Source: Bradyrhizobium septentrionale
Lineage (GTDB): Bacteria; Pseudomonadota; Alphaproteobacteria; Rhizobiales; Xanthobacteraceae
Assembly (NCBI RefSeq): GCF_011516645.4
Contig: NZ_CP088285.1
Coordinates: forward strand, 8,574,501-8,638,500
Direction: 5' to 3'
Length of the DNA stretch: 64,000 nt
In this document: one piece after another, positions 27,364 to 35,375 of the stretch
Layout of the letters: the number at the start of each line of letters is the position of its first letter
Numbering within the stretch: position 1 is the first letter of the stretch
Notes under the pieces: model-generated
Database searches by the model: none
What the model was told of the DNA's origin: nothing
The model's input: the letters and a program-made list of their open reading frames with translations, nothing else
Position numbers and translations under genes: made by a program

Positions 27364-28232
27364 GCGCGGCGGTTGACCAGCAGCACCGCCGCAGCGCAGG
27401 CCGCCATGCCCGCGATCGATACCGGATCGAGCCGCTCGCCGAAAAGCACATAGGCCATCAGCGCGGTCACCGCCGGCACCAGATAGAACAGGCTCGCGAC
27501 CGAGGTCGCGGCATGGTGGCGGATCAGCCAGTACAACAGCCCGATCGAGCCGATCGACAGCGCGAACACCAGCCAGGCCAGCGCCAGCACGAACTCGCTG
27601 GTCCAGTGCACGACATTGCTCTCGAACAGCCACGCGCCGATCCCGAAGAAGATCGTCACCGCGATGTATTGCACGAGATTGCCGGCGCGCCAGTCGATCT
27701 GGTTGCAGTAGCGGCGCTGATAGAGCGTGCCGAGCGTGATCGAGATCAGCGAGACGCCGGAGGCGAGCCAGCCCCAACCCGCTTCGCCCGTCATCGGCCG
27801 GTTGTGCAGGATCAGCACGACGCCGGCAAGGCCGAGCATCAGCCCGCCCCATTGCAGCGGCGTGACGCGCTCGCCAACCCAGCGGTTGGCGATGGTCGAG
27901 GTCAGGATCGGCTGCAGCCCCGGGATCAAGGCTGAGAGCCCGGCGGGAATCGAATGCGCGATCGCAATCGCGGTGCCGCCGAGATAGAAGCCGTGCACCA
28001 GAATGCCGGCCACCGCGCTGTGGAAGACGCCCGTCCGGTCCGGCCATTTCGGCCGCGCGACCCCGGCGATCACCGCCATCACCACCACCACGAACGCCAT
28101 CCGGATCGCCAGATAGGTCAGCGGCTCCGCATTGTTGATGACGTATTTGGTGCCGATGAATCCCGTGCTCCACAGCACGACAAAGATCGCCGGCGCCAGG
28201 CGGGCGGCAGTTTCCTCGAAGCTCTTGTTCAT
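27360..28232 (-). CDS. EamA/DMT-family transporter
   Basis: 290 residues with about ten membrane helices in two EamA repeats. The family signatures are the N-terminal VVLWSTGFIGTKYVI and the GLSALIPGLQPILTSTIA and ASLFYLVPAVTALMAYVLFGE segments at the ends of the repeats. Members export or import small metabolites such as amino acids; the substrate here is unknown. Its stop codon overlaps that of the photolyase gene. Confidence 0.9.
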   Translation of the reverse strand: MNKSFEETAARLAPAIFVVLWSTGFIGTKYVINNAEPLTYLAIRMAFVVVVMAVIAGVARPKWPDRTGVFHSAVAGILVHGFYLGGTAIAIAHSIPAGLSALIPGLQPILTSTIANRWVGERVTPLQWGGLMLGLAGVVLILHNRPMTGEAGWGWLASGVSLISITLGTLYQRRYCNQIDWRAGNLVQYIAVTIFFGIGAWLFESNVVHWTSEFVLALAWLVFALSIGSIGLLYWLIRHHAATSVASLFYLVPAVTALMAYVLFGERLDPVSIAGMAACAAAVLLVNRRA

Positions 28233-28331
28233 TGCCGCCAGTCATTGCCTGAAGATGAGGCAGCCGGCAATCGCGAATTTTTGCGGGTTGATGCGCCGAT
28301 GCCATTGGCGTTCGGCATTCAAGCCGACGGT

Positions 28332-28433
28332 GTCATCACCCGCGCATGCGGGTGATCCAGTATTCCAGAGGCGTCGGTGCTTGAGCCGAGAGGCCGCGGC
28401 GTACTGGATCGCCCGGTCGAGCCGGGCGATGAC
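28332..28433. repeat. Palindromic intergenic element
   Basis: Imperfect palindrome of about 102 bases beginning GTCATCACCCGCGCATGCGG and ending CCGGGCGATGAC, with an inner pair ATCCAGTA/TACTGGAT. It lies between the two copies of the 39-base direct repeat. Its layout is like that of the other palindromes in the window but with different sequence. Confidence 0.7.
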
Positions 28434-28493
28434 AGCTGAGGATGAGGCAGGCGGCAATCGCGAAATTTTGCGGGGTCGTGCCTCACCCACAAT

Positions 28494-28615
28494 GTCGTCC
28501 CTGCGAAAGCAGGGACCCATACGCCGCAGCAGATGTAGTGGACGGGACTCGTCGTTCCGGCATCGCTCAACGATGACCATTTGTGGTTATGGGTCCCCGC
28601 TTTCGCAGGGACGAC
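28494..28615. repeat. Palindromic intergenic element with 12-bp perfect ends
   Basis: Begins GTCGTCCCTGCG and ends CGCAGGGACGAC, perfectly complementary over 12 bases. The complementarity continues imperfectly inward (AAAGCAGGGACCCATA against TATGGGTCCCCGCTTT), giving a large hairpin of about 122 bases. Confidence 0.75.
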
Positions 28616-28937
28616 AGCGGATGTGTTGCACGGCCGGCGAGCCACACATCCGCATTTTGCAGAGTTGCCGGTCGGGTCGCCTTGTCGTGCCGAACAACGT
28701 TCGCTACCGGCCCGCTTCAGCGCAGCATGCGATGCAATCACGACGATGTGTCCTCAACGATGCCATGCAGGTTTGTCGGATGCGGCGCGCCGCCCTCGCG
28801 AATACGGTCCAGAACAATTTTCACAGCGTCGGTCGCGGCGCCTTCCGGATGACACCGGGATCTGCCGTTGCCGATTACCGGCGGCCAAGAACACTACATA
28901 AGAAGAGCCGGCCACGAGCCGGACAAGAAAAAGAAAA

Positions 28938-29762
28938 ATGGACCAGGTGGCATTGGTCGTTGTTCGGGCGGTCGAGAGCGGCGCGACGACGACAAAAGGT
29001 ATTATCGGCGTGACCGGATTGTCCCGCCTCAAGGTCGAGCGTGCGTTGGGCGCGCTGGAGAAGCAGAAACTGCTGTTCCGTGAAAGTCAGGGCTCATGGG
29101 CCCTCGGTTTTCCGGTGGCGCCGCCGGTTCGGCAATGCGGTTCATGCACCGCCTGCTGCAAGGTGCTTGAAGTGACCGATCTCGGCAAACCGGTAAACAC
29201 CGTCTGCAATCACATCCTGTCGGGCGGCGGATGCGATATCTACGACCGGCGTCCGCGGCAGTGCCGCTCATTCAGCTGCGGCTGGCTGCAAGGCCACCTC
29301 GACGACGACTGGTTTCCTGCGACCGCAGGCATGGTGGCGCATTTCGGACTCGACACACTGAACGTGCAGGTCGATATCGATGCTCCCGACCGCTGGCGAG
29401 AGGAACCTTACTTCAGCAAGCTCTGCGAATTGTCGCTGAAGGGCCTCAGGGTGAGCGAAGGACGCCCCTATGCCACGCTCGTCATCGTCGGCGACGACAG
29501 GTATCTGCTGCTCGGACGGACCATCGTCCCCGATCCAACGCTGTTCGGGACCGCCTTCGTGCCGATCACACACGATACCTTCCACTACTGGAAGGCCAAA
29601 TCCCTCGAGAATCTGCGGCGGCTGAACGATCGCGTCATGGAGATCCAGCGCATCCAGCAGGAGTTCGGCTATTGCGCGATCCCTGAGGATGACGAGCCCA
29701 CCCCGCCCTACCGGCCCGCTCTGCTGGAAAACTCAAAGCAGCTCCGCGCGGCACGAGATTAG
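28938..29762 (+). CDS. Winged-helix/YkgJ-type cysteine-cluster fusion protein
   Basis: 274 residues. The first ~60 look like a winged helix (TTKGIIGVTGLSRLKVERAL, then ALEKQKLLFRES). The rest starts with a YkgJ-type cluster: Cys67, Cys70, Cys73 and Cys74 (CGSCTACC), then Cys90, Cys99, Cys109 and Cys114 in CNHILSGGGCDIYDRRPRQC and FSCGW, probably binding an Fe-S cluster or zinc. The C-terminal ~150 residues have no recognised motif. Fusion of a DNA-binding fold to this cluster suggests a redox- or metal-responsive regulator (inference), although YkgJ proteins are otherwise of unknown function. Confidence 0.8.
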   Translation: MDQVALVVVRAVESGATTTKGIIGVTGLSRLKVERALGALEKQKLLFRESQGSWALGFPVAPPVRQCGSCTACCKVLEVTDLGKPVNTVCNHILSGGGCDIYDRRPRQCRSFSCGWLQGHLDDDWFPATAGMVAHFGLDTLNVQVDIDAPDRWREEPYFSKLCELSLKGLRVSEGRPYATLVIVGDDRYLLLGRTIVPDPTLFGTAFVPITHDTFHYWKAKSLENLRRLNDRVMEIQRIQQEFGYCAIPEDDEPTPPYRPALLENSKQLRAARD

Positions 29763-30026
29763 GGCCGCCGACGGCCAAGGGTGCGAGCGGCTAGGCCGAT
29801 GGCATGCTCGGCAAACTGCATCTTGATCAACTTGCGCTCGCCGACCTTGCCTGCAGAACATGTTCAGAAACCCAGATGACATCCGCATCGCGCATCGCAA
29901 CTTCAACGCGCGGGTGATCGAAATTCGAGTTGTCACCTTTCCCGTTTTCTGTGTGAACTGCTTCACCTGCGTTCGCAGGCAGGCATTCCAAGATGCGGGC
30001 TCGACGCGAACAGAGGAGTCGCTGAC

Positions 30027-30134
30027 ATGGGCGACAAGCCATCAACCGGAATGCCCGATTGGCTCACGACGGACATGCTGGTGATCGCGATCTCCATCGC
30101 GATCATCGCGCTTGGCATCTGGATCGCTCCCTAA
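30027..30134 (+). CDS. 35-residue single-pass membrane protein
   Basis: ATG preceded by AGAGGAG eight bases upstream; frame of 35 codons ending TAA at 30132-30134. The polar N-terminus (MGDKPSTGMPDWLTTD) is followed by one hydrophobic helix (MLVIAISIAIIALGIWIAP). Composition and ribosome-binding site make it a credible small membrane protein. The TAA is formed by the first bases of the repeat that starts here. Function unknown. Confidence 0.6.
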   Translation: MGDKPSTGMPDWLTTDMLVIAISIAIIALGIWIAP

Positions 30135-30233
30135 AGCGCGATGAGATTGGGTCGAATCGTCATCGCGCTTTAGTTCCTTGCCTAAGCATGATCTCCGCGC
30201 AAACGCGTCCCGCGTTTGTCGCGAGGGAAAACG
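30133..30233. repeat. Interspersed repeat, copy 1 (AAAGCGCGATGAG type)
   Basis: Begins AAAGCGCGATGAGATTGGG and contains the inverted pair AAAGCGCGATGA / TCATCGCGCTTT, then GCATGATCTCCGCGCAAACGC and a GCGTTTGTCGCG region. A second copy in the same orientation is at 31143-31270. Both follow the bases CCCT, and this copy supplies the stop codon of the small gene upstream. Confidence 0.8.
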
Positions 30234-30239
30234 CCGTCA

Positions 30240-30677
30240 TCACTCGAGGCGATATTTTCTTCCGTTCTTGTTCGGGTCGGTATTGTCGCTTGTCGAGAAC
30301 ACCAGGACCGGGCCGAACCAATTTGTTGTGTCCCGGTGCAGTTCGAACCGGCCAGCGCCCTTGGTCTCGATCTCCCGGCGGTCGCTATTGGCCGGGCCGA
30401 GAGGTCGATCATCCTCATACAGTCGCGCAGCGTTGAGCTCGCCGCTGAAATACTTGACGGGGATCAGGTAGGCATGGCCCTGCAAAAAACGGAAGGTGCC
30501 GCGGAGCGTTCGATCGACCGGGCTCGCAGGCAACAGATAAAGCAACGCGCTCGACGCCAGGGCAAAAAGCGTCGATCCGATCACGATGCGCGTGGTGGCA
30601 GATATCCTGAACGACACGTTCTCTCGGGCCCTCGCTTGCCGGGCCCCTCCTCTAGCGCGCGCCTTGATCGCGGACAA
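30240..30677 (-). CDS. Hypothetical membrane-anchored protein
   Basis: 145 residues from a TTG at 30675-30677, or about 125 from GTG 30617. After a basic N-terminus there is one membrane helix (TTRIVIGSTLFALASSALLYLLP), then a ~90-residue polar domain, probably periplasmic, containing RGTFRFLQGHAYLIPVKYFSG and a WFGPVLVFSTSDNTD segment. I do not recognise the family. It lies between the two copies of the AAAGCGCGATGAG repeat in a gene-poor patch. Confidence 0.55.
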   Translation of the reverse strand: MSAIKARARGGARQARARENVSFRISATTRIVIGSTLFALASSALLYLLPASPVDRTLRGTFRFLQGHAYLIPVKYFSGELNAARLYEDDRPLGPANSDRREIETKGAGRFELHRDTTNWFGPVLVFSTSDNTDPNKNGRKYRLE

Positions 30678-30966
30678 TGGCTGGGCTTCTACCGAGGCAG
30701 CCGAAGGGCAACACCGGCGTGAGGCCGAAGGACTCGGCCGCCAAGACGCTGCCTGCCCCCGGCACCGTCTCGAGACGGCCCGAATTCCCTGGAGATACGG
30801 CCTGGAACGGGCATCCCGGCATGCCCGGCCGGGCCGGCGGGCCTCGCAAATGCGTGATCCTGCGTGATGTTCCCTGCCTTCATTTGGGCATCGATCGGGA
30901 ACAGGCTATTCTGCGGAGATGCCAGGATGGCATGCCAAGGCGGCCACCGCAGGGGGGTGCCTGCAA

Positions 30967-31098
30967 TTGACCGATCGATCCCGCGATTCAATGCAAGATG
31001 TCGACTTGCGGAATTTTGTGCGGGTCATCTCGGCCTGCACACTGGGGCTTTGGGCATTTGCAGCCGGTCTGTTGATCGGGGTGTTTTGGCTGTCGTAA
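30967..31098 (+). CDS. 43-residue single-pass membrane protein (TTG start)
   Basis: A TTG at 30967 has GGGGGG nine bases upstream, and the frame runs 43 codons to TAA at 31096-31098. An internal ATG at 30991 would give 35 residues. The C-terminal half is a hydrophobic helix (VISACTLGLWAFAAGLLIGV). Similar in size and layout to the small genes at 30027 and 31268. Function unknown; called from frame, ribosome-binding site and helix only. Confidence 0.45.
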   Translation: MTDRSRDSMQDVDLRNFVRVISACTLGLWAFAAGLLIGVFWLS

Positions 31099-31142
31099 TT
31101 GATCGTCACACGAGACCATGCGGCGCCCGCGCCGGCGCGCCC

Positions 31143-31270
31143 TAAAGCGCGATGAGATCGGGTTGAATCGTCATCGCGCTTTGGCTCCTTGTTTGAGCAT
31201 GATCTCCGCGCAAACGCTCCGCGCTTGTCGCGCGGGAAAACCGCTTCGCACGTTTCCGGATCATGCTTTA
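31143..31270. repeat. Interspersed repeat, copy 2 (AAAGCGCGATGAG type)
   Basis: Same family and orientation as the copy at 30133, here longer: it continues through GGGAAAACCGCTTCGCACG to a final GATCATGCTTTA. The final TTTA region supplies the minus-strand TAA of the 40-residue gene at 31268-31390. Confidence 0.8.
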
Positions 31271-31390
31271 GCCGCCGCTGAGATGATGGGCGGCCACGAA
31301 CAGCGCCAGTCCGCTCAGCACCAGCGCCGACGCGGCGCCGGCAACGCTGCGAGCGAGTTCAGCCTTCGAAAGATTGGATCTGGTTGCCAT
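31268..31390 (-). CDS. 40-residue membrane protein
   Basis: The ATG at 31388-31390 is preceded by a perfect AGGAGG with five-base spacing, the best ribosome-binding site in this part of the window. The 40-codon frame reads a polar start (MATRSNLSKAELARSV), a hydrophobic helix (AGAASALVLSGLALFVAA) and a HHLSGG tail. The stop TAA lies at the end of the second AAAGCGCGATGAG repeat. Function unknown. Confidence 0.6.
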   Translation of the reverse strand: MATRSNLSKAELARSVAGAASALVLSGLALFVAAHHLSGG

Positions 31391-31774
31391 CACAACCTCC
31401 TGTGCGTGCGAGCCGAGCTTCGCCGCTCCGGCGCTCGGGCTCGCTCATTGAGCACAATCGCATCACGAGGATGAACGGATCATGAGCGAACGGCCGCATC
31501 GCCGAAGCTGTGCCCGGCAAGTCGAGGGCGTCAGTGCCGCTGCTGTCGGACGGCGACGTCAGGCCGAAGACCTGAGCCCCTCTCGTCATGGCCGGGCCCA
31601 GCCGTCTGAAGGACGGCGTCGCTTCCGCTCGCCTATGTCCCCGGCCATCCACGTCTCCTGCTCCGCCGGAGGGAAAGACGTGGATGCCCGGCACAAGGCC
31701 GGGCATGACGAGTTGAAGCAGCAATGCCGATTTTACGTCAAACGCTTTTGCGGTCGGAGCTAGCGCGCCCGCGC
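31391..31774. other. Intergenic region dominated by a palindromic repeat
   Basis: 384 bases with no credible gene. The palindromic element at 31582-31712 fills a third of it. The remaining bases next to the 40-residue gene hold only its ribosome-binding site. Confidence 0.5.
31582..31712. repeat. Large palindromic element (CTCGTCATGGCCGGGC type)
   Basis: Begins CTCGTCATGGCCGGGCC and ends GGCCGGGCATGACGAG, with an inner pair GGCCATCCACGTCT / AGACGTGGATGCCC. About 131 bases, non-coding. Confidence 0.75.
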
Positions 31775-32221
31775 CTACCACTCTTCCGGACAGGGATCGA
31801 CGATGTTCCAGAGATCGACCCCGTTCTTGATCTTCTTCATCTCGGTGGTGAGCCCGCCATTGCGGCGGATCCAGTTCTTCACCGTGTCGGGGTAGTAGGA
31901 CATCAGGTCGGAGGTGCCCTCGAGGCTGGTGACCTTGATGCCGAAGGTGAAGGCCTTGTCGTAATAGGCCTGGTGGAAGCCGATGCTGGCCTTCGGCGTG
32001 ACGCAGATCTTGTTCAGCGGCACGATGCCGAACACCAGCGTGCAGGCCGAGTTGCAGATGCCGTCGATGACGACGCGCTCGCGGCGGTCGCGGATCTGCT
32101 TGTACTTGGCCTTGTACTCCTCGACATAGCCGCCATGGTCGCGCGTGATGTGCAGCACGGCCCGCGCGGGCGTCGCAGCCAGAACCGGGAGCAGCAAGGC
32201 GGCAAGGAGCGTGATGCGCAT
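31775..32221 (-). CDS. Secreted ClpP-like (COG3904-type) protein
   Basis: 148 residues. Signal peptide (ITLLAALLLPVLAATPARA), then a ~125-residue domain with VVIDGICNSACTLVFGIVP, where the Ser of GICNSAC sits where ClpP/SppA-type crotonase-fold proteases keep the nucleophile, and ASIGFHQAYY carrying a His. This matches periplasmic proteins of the COG3904 type; protease activity is not shown by sequence alone. An upstream in-frame start at 32314 would hide the signal peptide and is rejected. No operon partner is evident. Confidence 0.7.
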   Translation of the reverse strand: MRITLLAALLLPVLAATPARAVLHITRDHGGYVEEYKAKYKQIRDRRERVVIDGICNSACTLVFGIVPLNKICVTPKASIGFHQAYYDKAFTFGIKVTSLEGTSDLMSYYPDTVKNWIRRNGGLTTEMKKIKNGVDLWNIVDPCPEEW

Positions 32222-32430
32222 GGAACGTTCGAGACCGAGGGAATGCCAGATCCGGGCGGACCTGACCGCAAGACTCTGGCCGGACTGTGTTGGCAATCGG
32301 TTAAGCATCCGCAAAAAGGCAAAATTTGGCGCGCTGTGACTGATTTCCCGCAGCTTTTCGCCCGATTCCGGGTTAAATGGGCTTCGGATCGGCCCGAAAT
32401 GCCGCCAGCGTGAATGCCCGGAGGCAGCCC

Positions 32431-32706
32431 ATGACCAAGACCAAGCTTTTCGCCGCCCTCACCGTGACTGTTTCCCTGGCCGTCCTGGCCCTCACCCAGG
32501 CGGCCTCGGCCCACCCGCGCCACCACCGGCATCACCACCACGACGCCCATTGGGGCCTGCCCTACCCCATCAGCTATCTGCACAATTACGGCCCGGGCGC
32601 GGCCGCGGGCACTTTCGCCTATTACGACGGCCCCTCGCGCAACAAGTGCTACCAGAGCTCGGCCGCCTATATCGGCCAGGATCGCCGCCGCCATCCCTGC
32701 TTCTGA
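32431..32706 (+). CDS. Small secreted His-rich protein
   Basis: 91 residues with a clear signal peptide (LFAALTVTVSLAVLALTQAASA). The mature part starts with a His cluster (HPRHHRHHHHDAH) that could bind metal, then YPISYLHNYGPGAAAG and a short C-terminal region with two cysteines (NKCYQSS... and HPCF) that may form a disulphide. GGAGG precedes the ATG by seven bases. Function unknown; periplasmic metal binding is only a guess from composition. Confidence 0.75.
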   Translation: MTKTKLFAALTVTVSLAVLALTQAASAHPRHHRHHHHDAHWGLPYPISYLHNYGPGAAAGTFAYYDGPSRNKCYQSSAAYIGQDRRRHPCF

Positions 32707-32806
32707 CGGCTTTGCGGAACACGGCCGGCCGGACGCGCGGACACCGCCTGGCGGCCGCGCAGGGCTGCTGGCCCTCACCGCCCAAGTCTGATAATCGACC
32801 CGCAAC

Positions 32807-32883
32807 GCGCTCGTAGCTCAGCTGGATAGAGCATCGGATTTCGATTCCGAGGGTCGGGAGTTCGAATCTCTCCGAGCGCGCCA
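32807..32883 (+). tRNA. tRNA-Arg (anticodon TCG)
   Basis: A 77-base cloverleaf. The acceptor stem is GCGCTCG/CGAGCGC with discriminator G and an encoded CCA. The D-arm contains AGCTCAGCTGGATAGAGC. The anticodon stem TCGGA/TCCGA encloses the loop TTTCGAT with anticodon TCG, reading CGA. The T-arm is GGGAGTTCGAATCTCTC. The 3' end is duplicated about 2.5 kb downstream. Confidence 0.95.
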
Positions 32884-33157
32884 ATAAAATCCATCAAATG
32901 GCTTGAGACAGAACCGGACGGACTTGTCGGTTTGCGGACCGGTTGGCAATTTACGTTCCGCTAACCTGCTGCTCAAGCTCCACCATGGCCTGCTCTGCCA
33001 ACTCGAATTTGCCGCCGAGATCGTGCGCCTGCAAGATGCGCTCGACGTCCTCTGGCTGTGCCCGGTGAGCGCGGCGACAACGCCCAGGACGACGCTCCTA
33101 CCCGCTTCGATTCTATCCGGCGGCGGGTCGAGATCGGGCTAACGGCGAGGAGGTAAA

Positions 33158-33841
33158 ATGGACGGCCTAAGTCGCGGTCGCAACTCAGCGATCTTCTTTG
33201 CACTGGTTAGTGTGCTGCCTTCCGCTGCGCAGACGCGGCCGACGGCGCATTCACGGGACGAGTGGCGTGTGGTTGACAAGGAATGTCGCGATGTCCTGCC
33301 TCCGCAGGCAAAGATACGCGCATGCCTCAACTTGCTCGGGGATCGACGGCTCCCGGCCGCTTATGTCGCTCCGATCAATAGCGAAATATCGAGCGCGTTC
33401 CAAAGCCTGCGGGACTACAACAACGCCATCAAATACAAGAAGATTGAAATCGAGCGCGCGCTTGCCCCGGTGAAGCAACTCGCCTCGTCGGGCGAAGCGC
33501 TCCCAGTGACCTTTGGCGCGATGTCGCTGCGTTACACGGAGCTCGGGACACTCCAGGCGCTCAATCGCCTGACCAGCTCCGACCGTCAGTCTGACGAAGC
33601 GCGCCGGGTCGCCGCTGAGGAGCAGAACAATTACAACCTGGCGCTTCAGTACAACCCGATGAACTACAGGACATATCGATACCGGGCTGAAATTCGCAGC
33701 CTGTTCTGCGACAGCGCGTCTGCGGCTCAAGACCTGGAGGCCGCGGTCAGGTTTGCCGAGACAGCTGGAGATCAGACTGCAGCTCGAGACTACAAGCGCG
33801 CCACGCTAGGCGCCTGCATTCCAACATGGCGCCGAGAATAG
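33158..33841 (+). CDS. Hypothetical secreted helical-repeat protein
   Basis: 227 residues. GAGGAGG lies just before the ATG. The N-terminus resembles a weak signal peptide (SAIFFALVSVLPSAAQ). The rest is strongly helical with TPR-like spacing: SSAFQSLRDYNNAIKYKKIE, then SLRYTELGTLQALNRL, NYNLALQYNPMNYRTYRYRA and AAQDLEAAVRFAETAGD. Probably a periplasmic protein-interaction scaffold. It is the first gene after tRNA-Arg, inside the putative islet. Confidence 0.7.
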   Translation: MDGLSRGRNSAIFFALVSVLPSAAQTRPTAHSRDEWRVVDKECRDVLPPQAKIRACLNLLGDRRLPAAYVAPINSEISSAFQSLRDYNNAIKYKKIEIERALAPVKQLASSGEALPVTFGAMSLRYTELGTLQALNRLTSSDRQSDEARRVAAEEQNNYNLALQYNPMNYRTYRYRAEIRSLFCDSASAAQDLEAAVRFAETAGDQTAARDYKRATLGACIPTWRRE

Positions 33842-34028
33842 TTCTGCCGGCGCAAGCAGCCAGTCCGGTGTTCTCCACCGTAAAGATCCGGAGCTATCCG
33901 CCGACGCCGGGCCCGCTCCGACCGTGTTCTTACGGGCCCGACACTGGCAAGCAACTTGCGATGCATGCGTGAATAGTTCGGCGCCAACCATTCCCGGTGT
34001 GCCGAACTCAAACATTCGGAGCACCAAG

Positions 34029-34310
34029 ATGAACATGCACCCTCGTTTTGACACAGCCCGCGAAAGCACTCCACGAAAGTTGACGATCAGCAAAATACTG
34101 GCCGATCTGATCCTCGCCTGTCAGACGATCCAGGACGACATCACGGCCGAGGAAGAGCGTGCGGGGATTTTCGACCGATCGGACAGAAGGTATCCGATTT
34201 TGGCGAGGTCGCTGAACGAGCGGCACGATAATCTCAAGGGAACCATTGCCACGCTTGAAAGGCGTCTCTCAGAAAGAGAACTCGGCGCAGGCATGAAACC
34301 ATTTCCATGA
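34029..34310 (+). CDS. Hypothetical helical protein
   Basis: 93 residues from ATG 34029, which has GGAG seven bases upstream; the longer frame from 33924 has no such site. The protein is charged and helical, with ISKILADLILACQTIQDDIT followed by ARSLNERHDNLKGTIATLERRLSERELG, a probable coiled coil. No membrane segment and no recognised family. It lies in the tRNA-Arg islet. Confidence 0.55.
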   Translation: MNMHPRFDTARESTPRKLTISKILADLILACQTIQDDITAEEERAGIFDRSDRRYPILARSLNERHDNLKGTIATLERRLSERELGAGMKPFP

Positions 34311-34484
34311 GCCGGCCCCCCGCCATGTGCCCCTTTCGTCAGCAGTGCCCGAAAGAGCGACAGCGACAATGACCGAAATGGCGGCGCGGCAAGAATTTTA
34401 GTTCTACCCGATAATAATGCTTAATCAGACGCAATCAGAGGAGTAGCGTCGCAGGTCCCTCAGTATCAGTCAGGGACGCGCCCC

Positions 34485-34664
34485 ATGTCTGCTCTCCATG
34501 CAAAGCTGGAACGATTTGAGGTTCTTGCCGCCGAGTGCGAAATGATCGCTAGCCGTGTGCAGGATGGGAGCAGCCGCGAACTATATCTGCGGTTGGGTGC
34601 GCGCTATCGCGACCTGGCGACCGATATGCGGACCGTGATCGCGAGCGTCAACCAAGCTGCGTAG
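34485..34664 (+). CDS. Hypothetical 59-residue helical protein
   Basis: ATG 34485 to TAG at 34662-34664. The protein is one long amphipathic helix pair with alternating charged and hydrophobic residues (MSALHAKLERFEVLAAECEM, then RELYLRLGARYRDLATDM). No signal peptide or cysteine cluster. Upstream, GTCCCT and AGGGAC form a small dyad around 34454-34476. Similar short helical proteins are frequent in this bacterial group, but I cannot assign a function. Confidence 0.5.
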   Translation: MSALHAKLERFEVLAAECEMIASRVQDGSSRELYLRLGARYRDLATDMRTVIASVNQAA

Positions 34665-34894
34665 CCGCAGCAGAGAGCTCATTTCCGGCCTCCGGTGGAC
34701 GCCAGCATTTTCAAGTCCGGCCCGGCGGTTGTGAACGGTTCAAGTCACGGCAACGATGCTCGTCACGAGCGTGCTTCCGCTCGCTGAACGCGAACGTGAG
34801 ACGTCGTGAATGCTGTCATGCTGAAACGACGCCAAGCCGGTACCTGTCGGGACTTACAACAGGTTCGCACACCACCACGCTTGGGAGATTTAGC

Positions 34895-35269
34895 GTGTTC
34901 CGAGCAGCAATCCTCATCGCTACCTGTCTGGCTGTCACGTCGCCATCGCGAGCTCAGCAGGTGCGGGTCATCACGGGTGACATCGAGCACATCTACGGGC
35001 CCGGCGGTGAGGTCCTCGACGACGCCGATCTGCGCGCACGAAATGAGCGCGCCTTTAAAAGAATGCAGCTTGATAAACAGCGCGCGATCGAGATGCGGCA
35101 AATCGAGGCAGAGAAAGAGCGACTGAGGTTCGAGCGCGACCAAGCCGCTCTCGCCTATGCAACTGGTCCGACACTGGACCCGACATACGGCAGCGGGCTT
35201 TTCGCTTATCGCCATCGAGGCCACGGGAGGATAGGTGTCGCGCCCAGAATGGGCGGTAGGCGGCGATGA
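34895..35269 (+). CDS. Hypothetical secreted coiled-coil protein
   Basis: 124 residues from a GTG with GGGAG seven bases upstream. A signal peptide (VFRAAILIATCLAVTSPSRA) is followed by VRVITGDIEHIYGPGGEVLDD and then a charged coiled-coil region (RNERAFKRMQLDKQRAIEMR and onward), ending in a Gly/Arg-rich tail. Periplasmic location is likely. It is the last gene inside the tRNA-Arg islet. Function unknown. Confidence 0.6.
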   Translation: MFRAAILIATCLAVTSPSRAQQVRVITGDIEHIYGPGGEVLDDADLRARNERAFKRMQLDKQRAIEMRQIEAEKERLRFERDQAALAYATGPTLDPTYGSGLFAYRHRGHGRIGVAPRMGGRRR

Positions 35270-35357
35270 CACGGCCGCATCTCGACATCACTCCCATGCC
35301 TGGCGCCGAACAGAATAAAAATACCCATCCTATCAATATCTTATCGGCAAGATTCTG

Positions 35358-35375
35358 ATCTTTCCGAGCGCGCCA
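35358..35375 (+). repeat. Copy of the tRNA-Arg 3' end (att-like)
   Basis: ATCTTTCCGAGCGCGCCA matches the last 18 bases of the tRNA-Arg gene at 32866-32883 except for one C to T change. Its orientation is the same as the tRNA. It marks the right edge of the putative islet. Confidence 0.55.

Larger units (their letters stand above)
28233..28937. other. Repeat-rich intergenic region
   Basis: 705 bases without a credible gene. A 39-base segment occurs twice in direct orientation (28250-28288 and 28437-28475, GATGAGGCAGSCGGCAATCG core with few changes). Between and after the copies lie two large palindromic elements (28332-28433 and 28494-28615). The last ~300 bases before the YkgJ-type gene show nothing specific. 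Confidence 0.6.
32866..35375. mobile_element. tRNA-Arg-associated islet bounded by a duplicated tRNA 3' end
   Basis: The last 18 bases of tRNA-Arg (32866-32883) recur at 35358-35375 with one mismatch in the same orientation, the pattern left by site-specific integration at a tRNA gene. The 2.5 kb between holds four small genes at 33158, 34029, 34485 and 34895, none an integrase. It is therefore at best a degraded or non-autonomous islet. Confidence 0.4.

Noticed and set aside
30864..31145. 93-codon plus-strand frame
   Set aside because: Poor composition, no membrane or domain pattern, ends only in the repeat; the overlapping 43-codon frame fits better.
32903..33142. Frames in the gap after tRNA-Arg, including a minus-strand stretch reading EDVERILQAHDLGGKFELAE
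   Set aside because: The minus-strand stretch looks protein-like but has no start codon and stops on both sides; at most a gene remnant.
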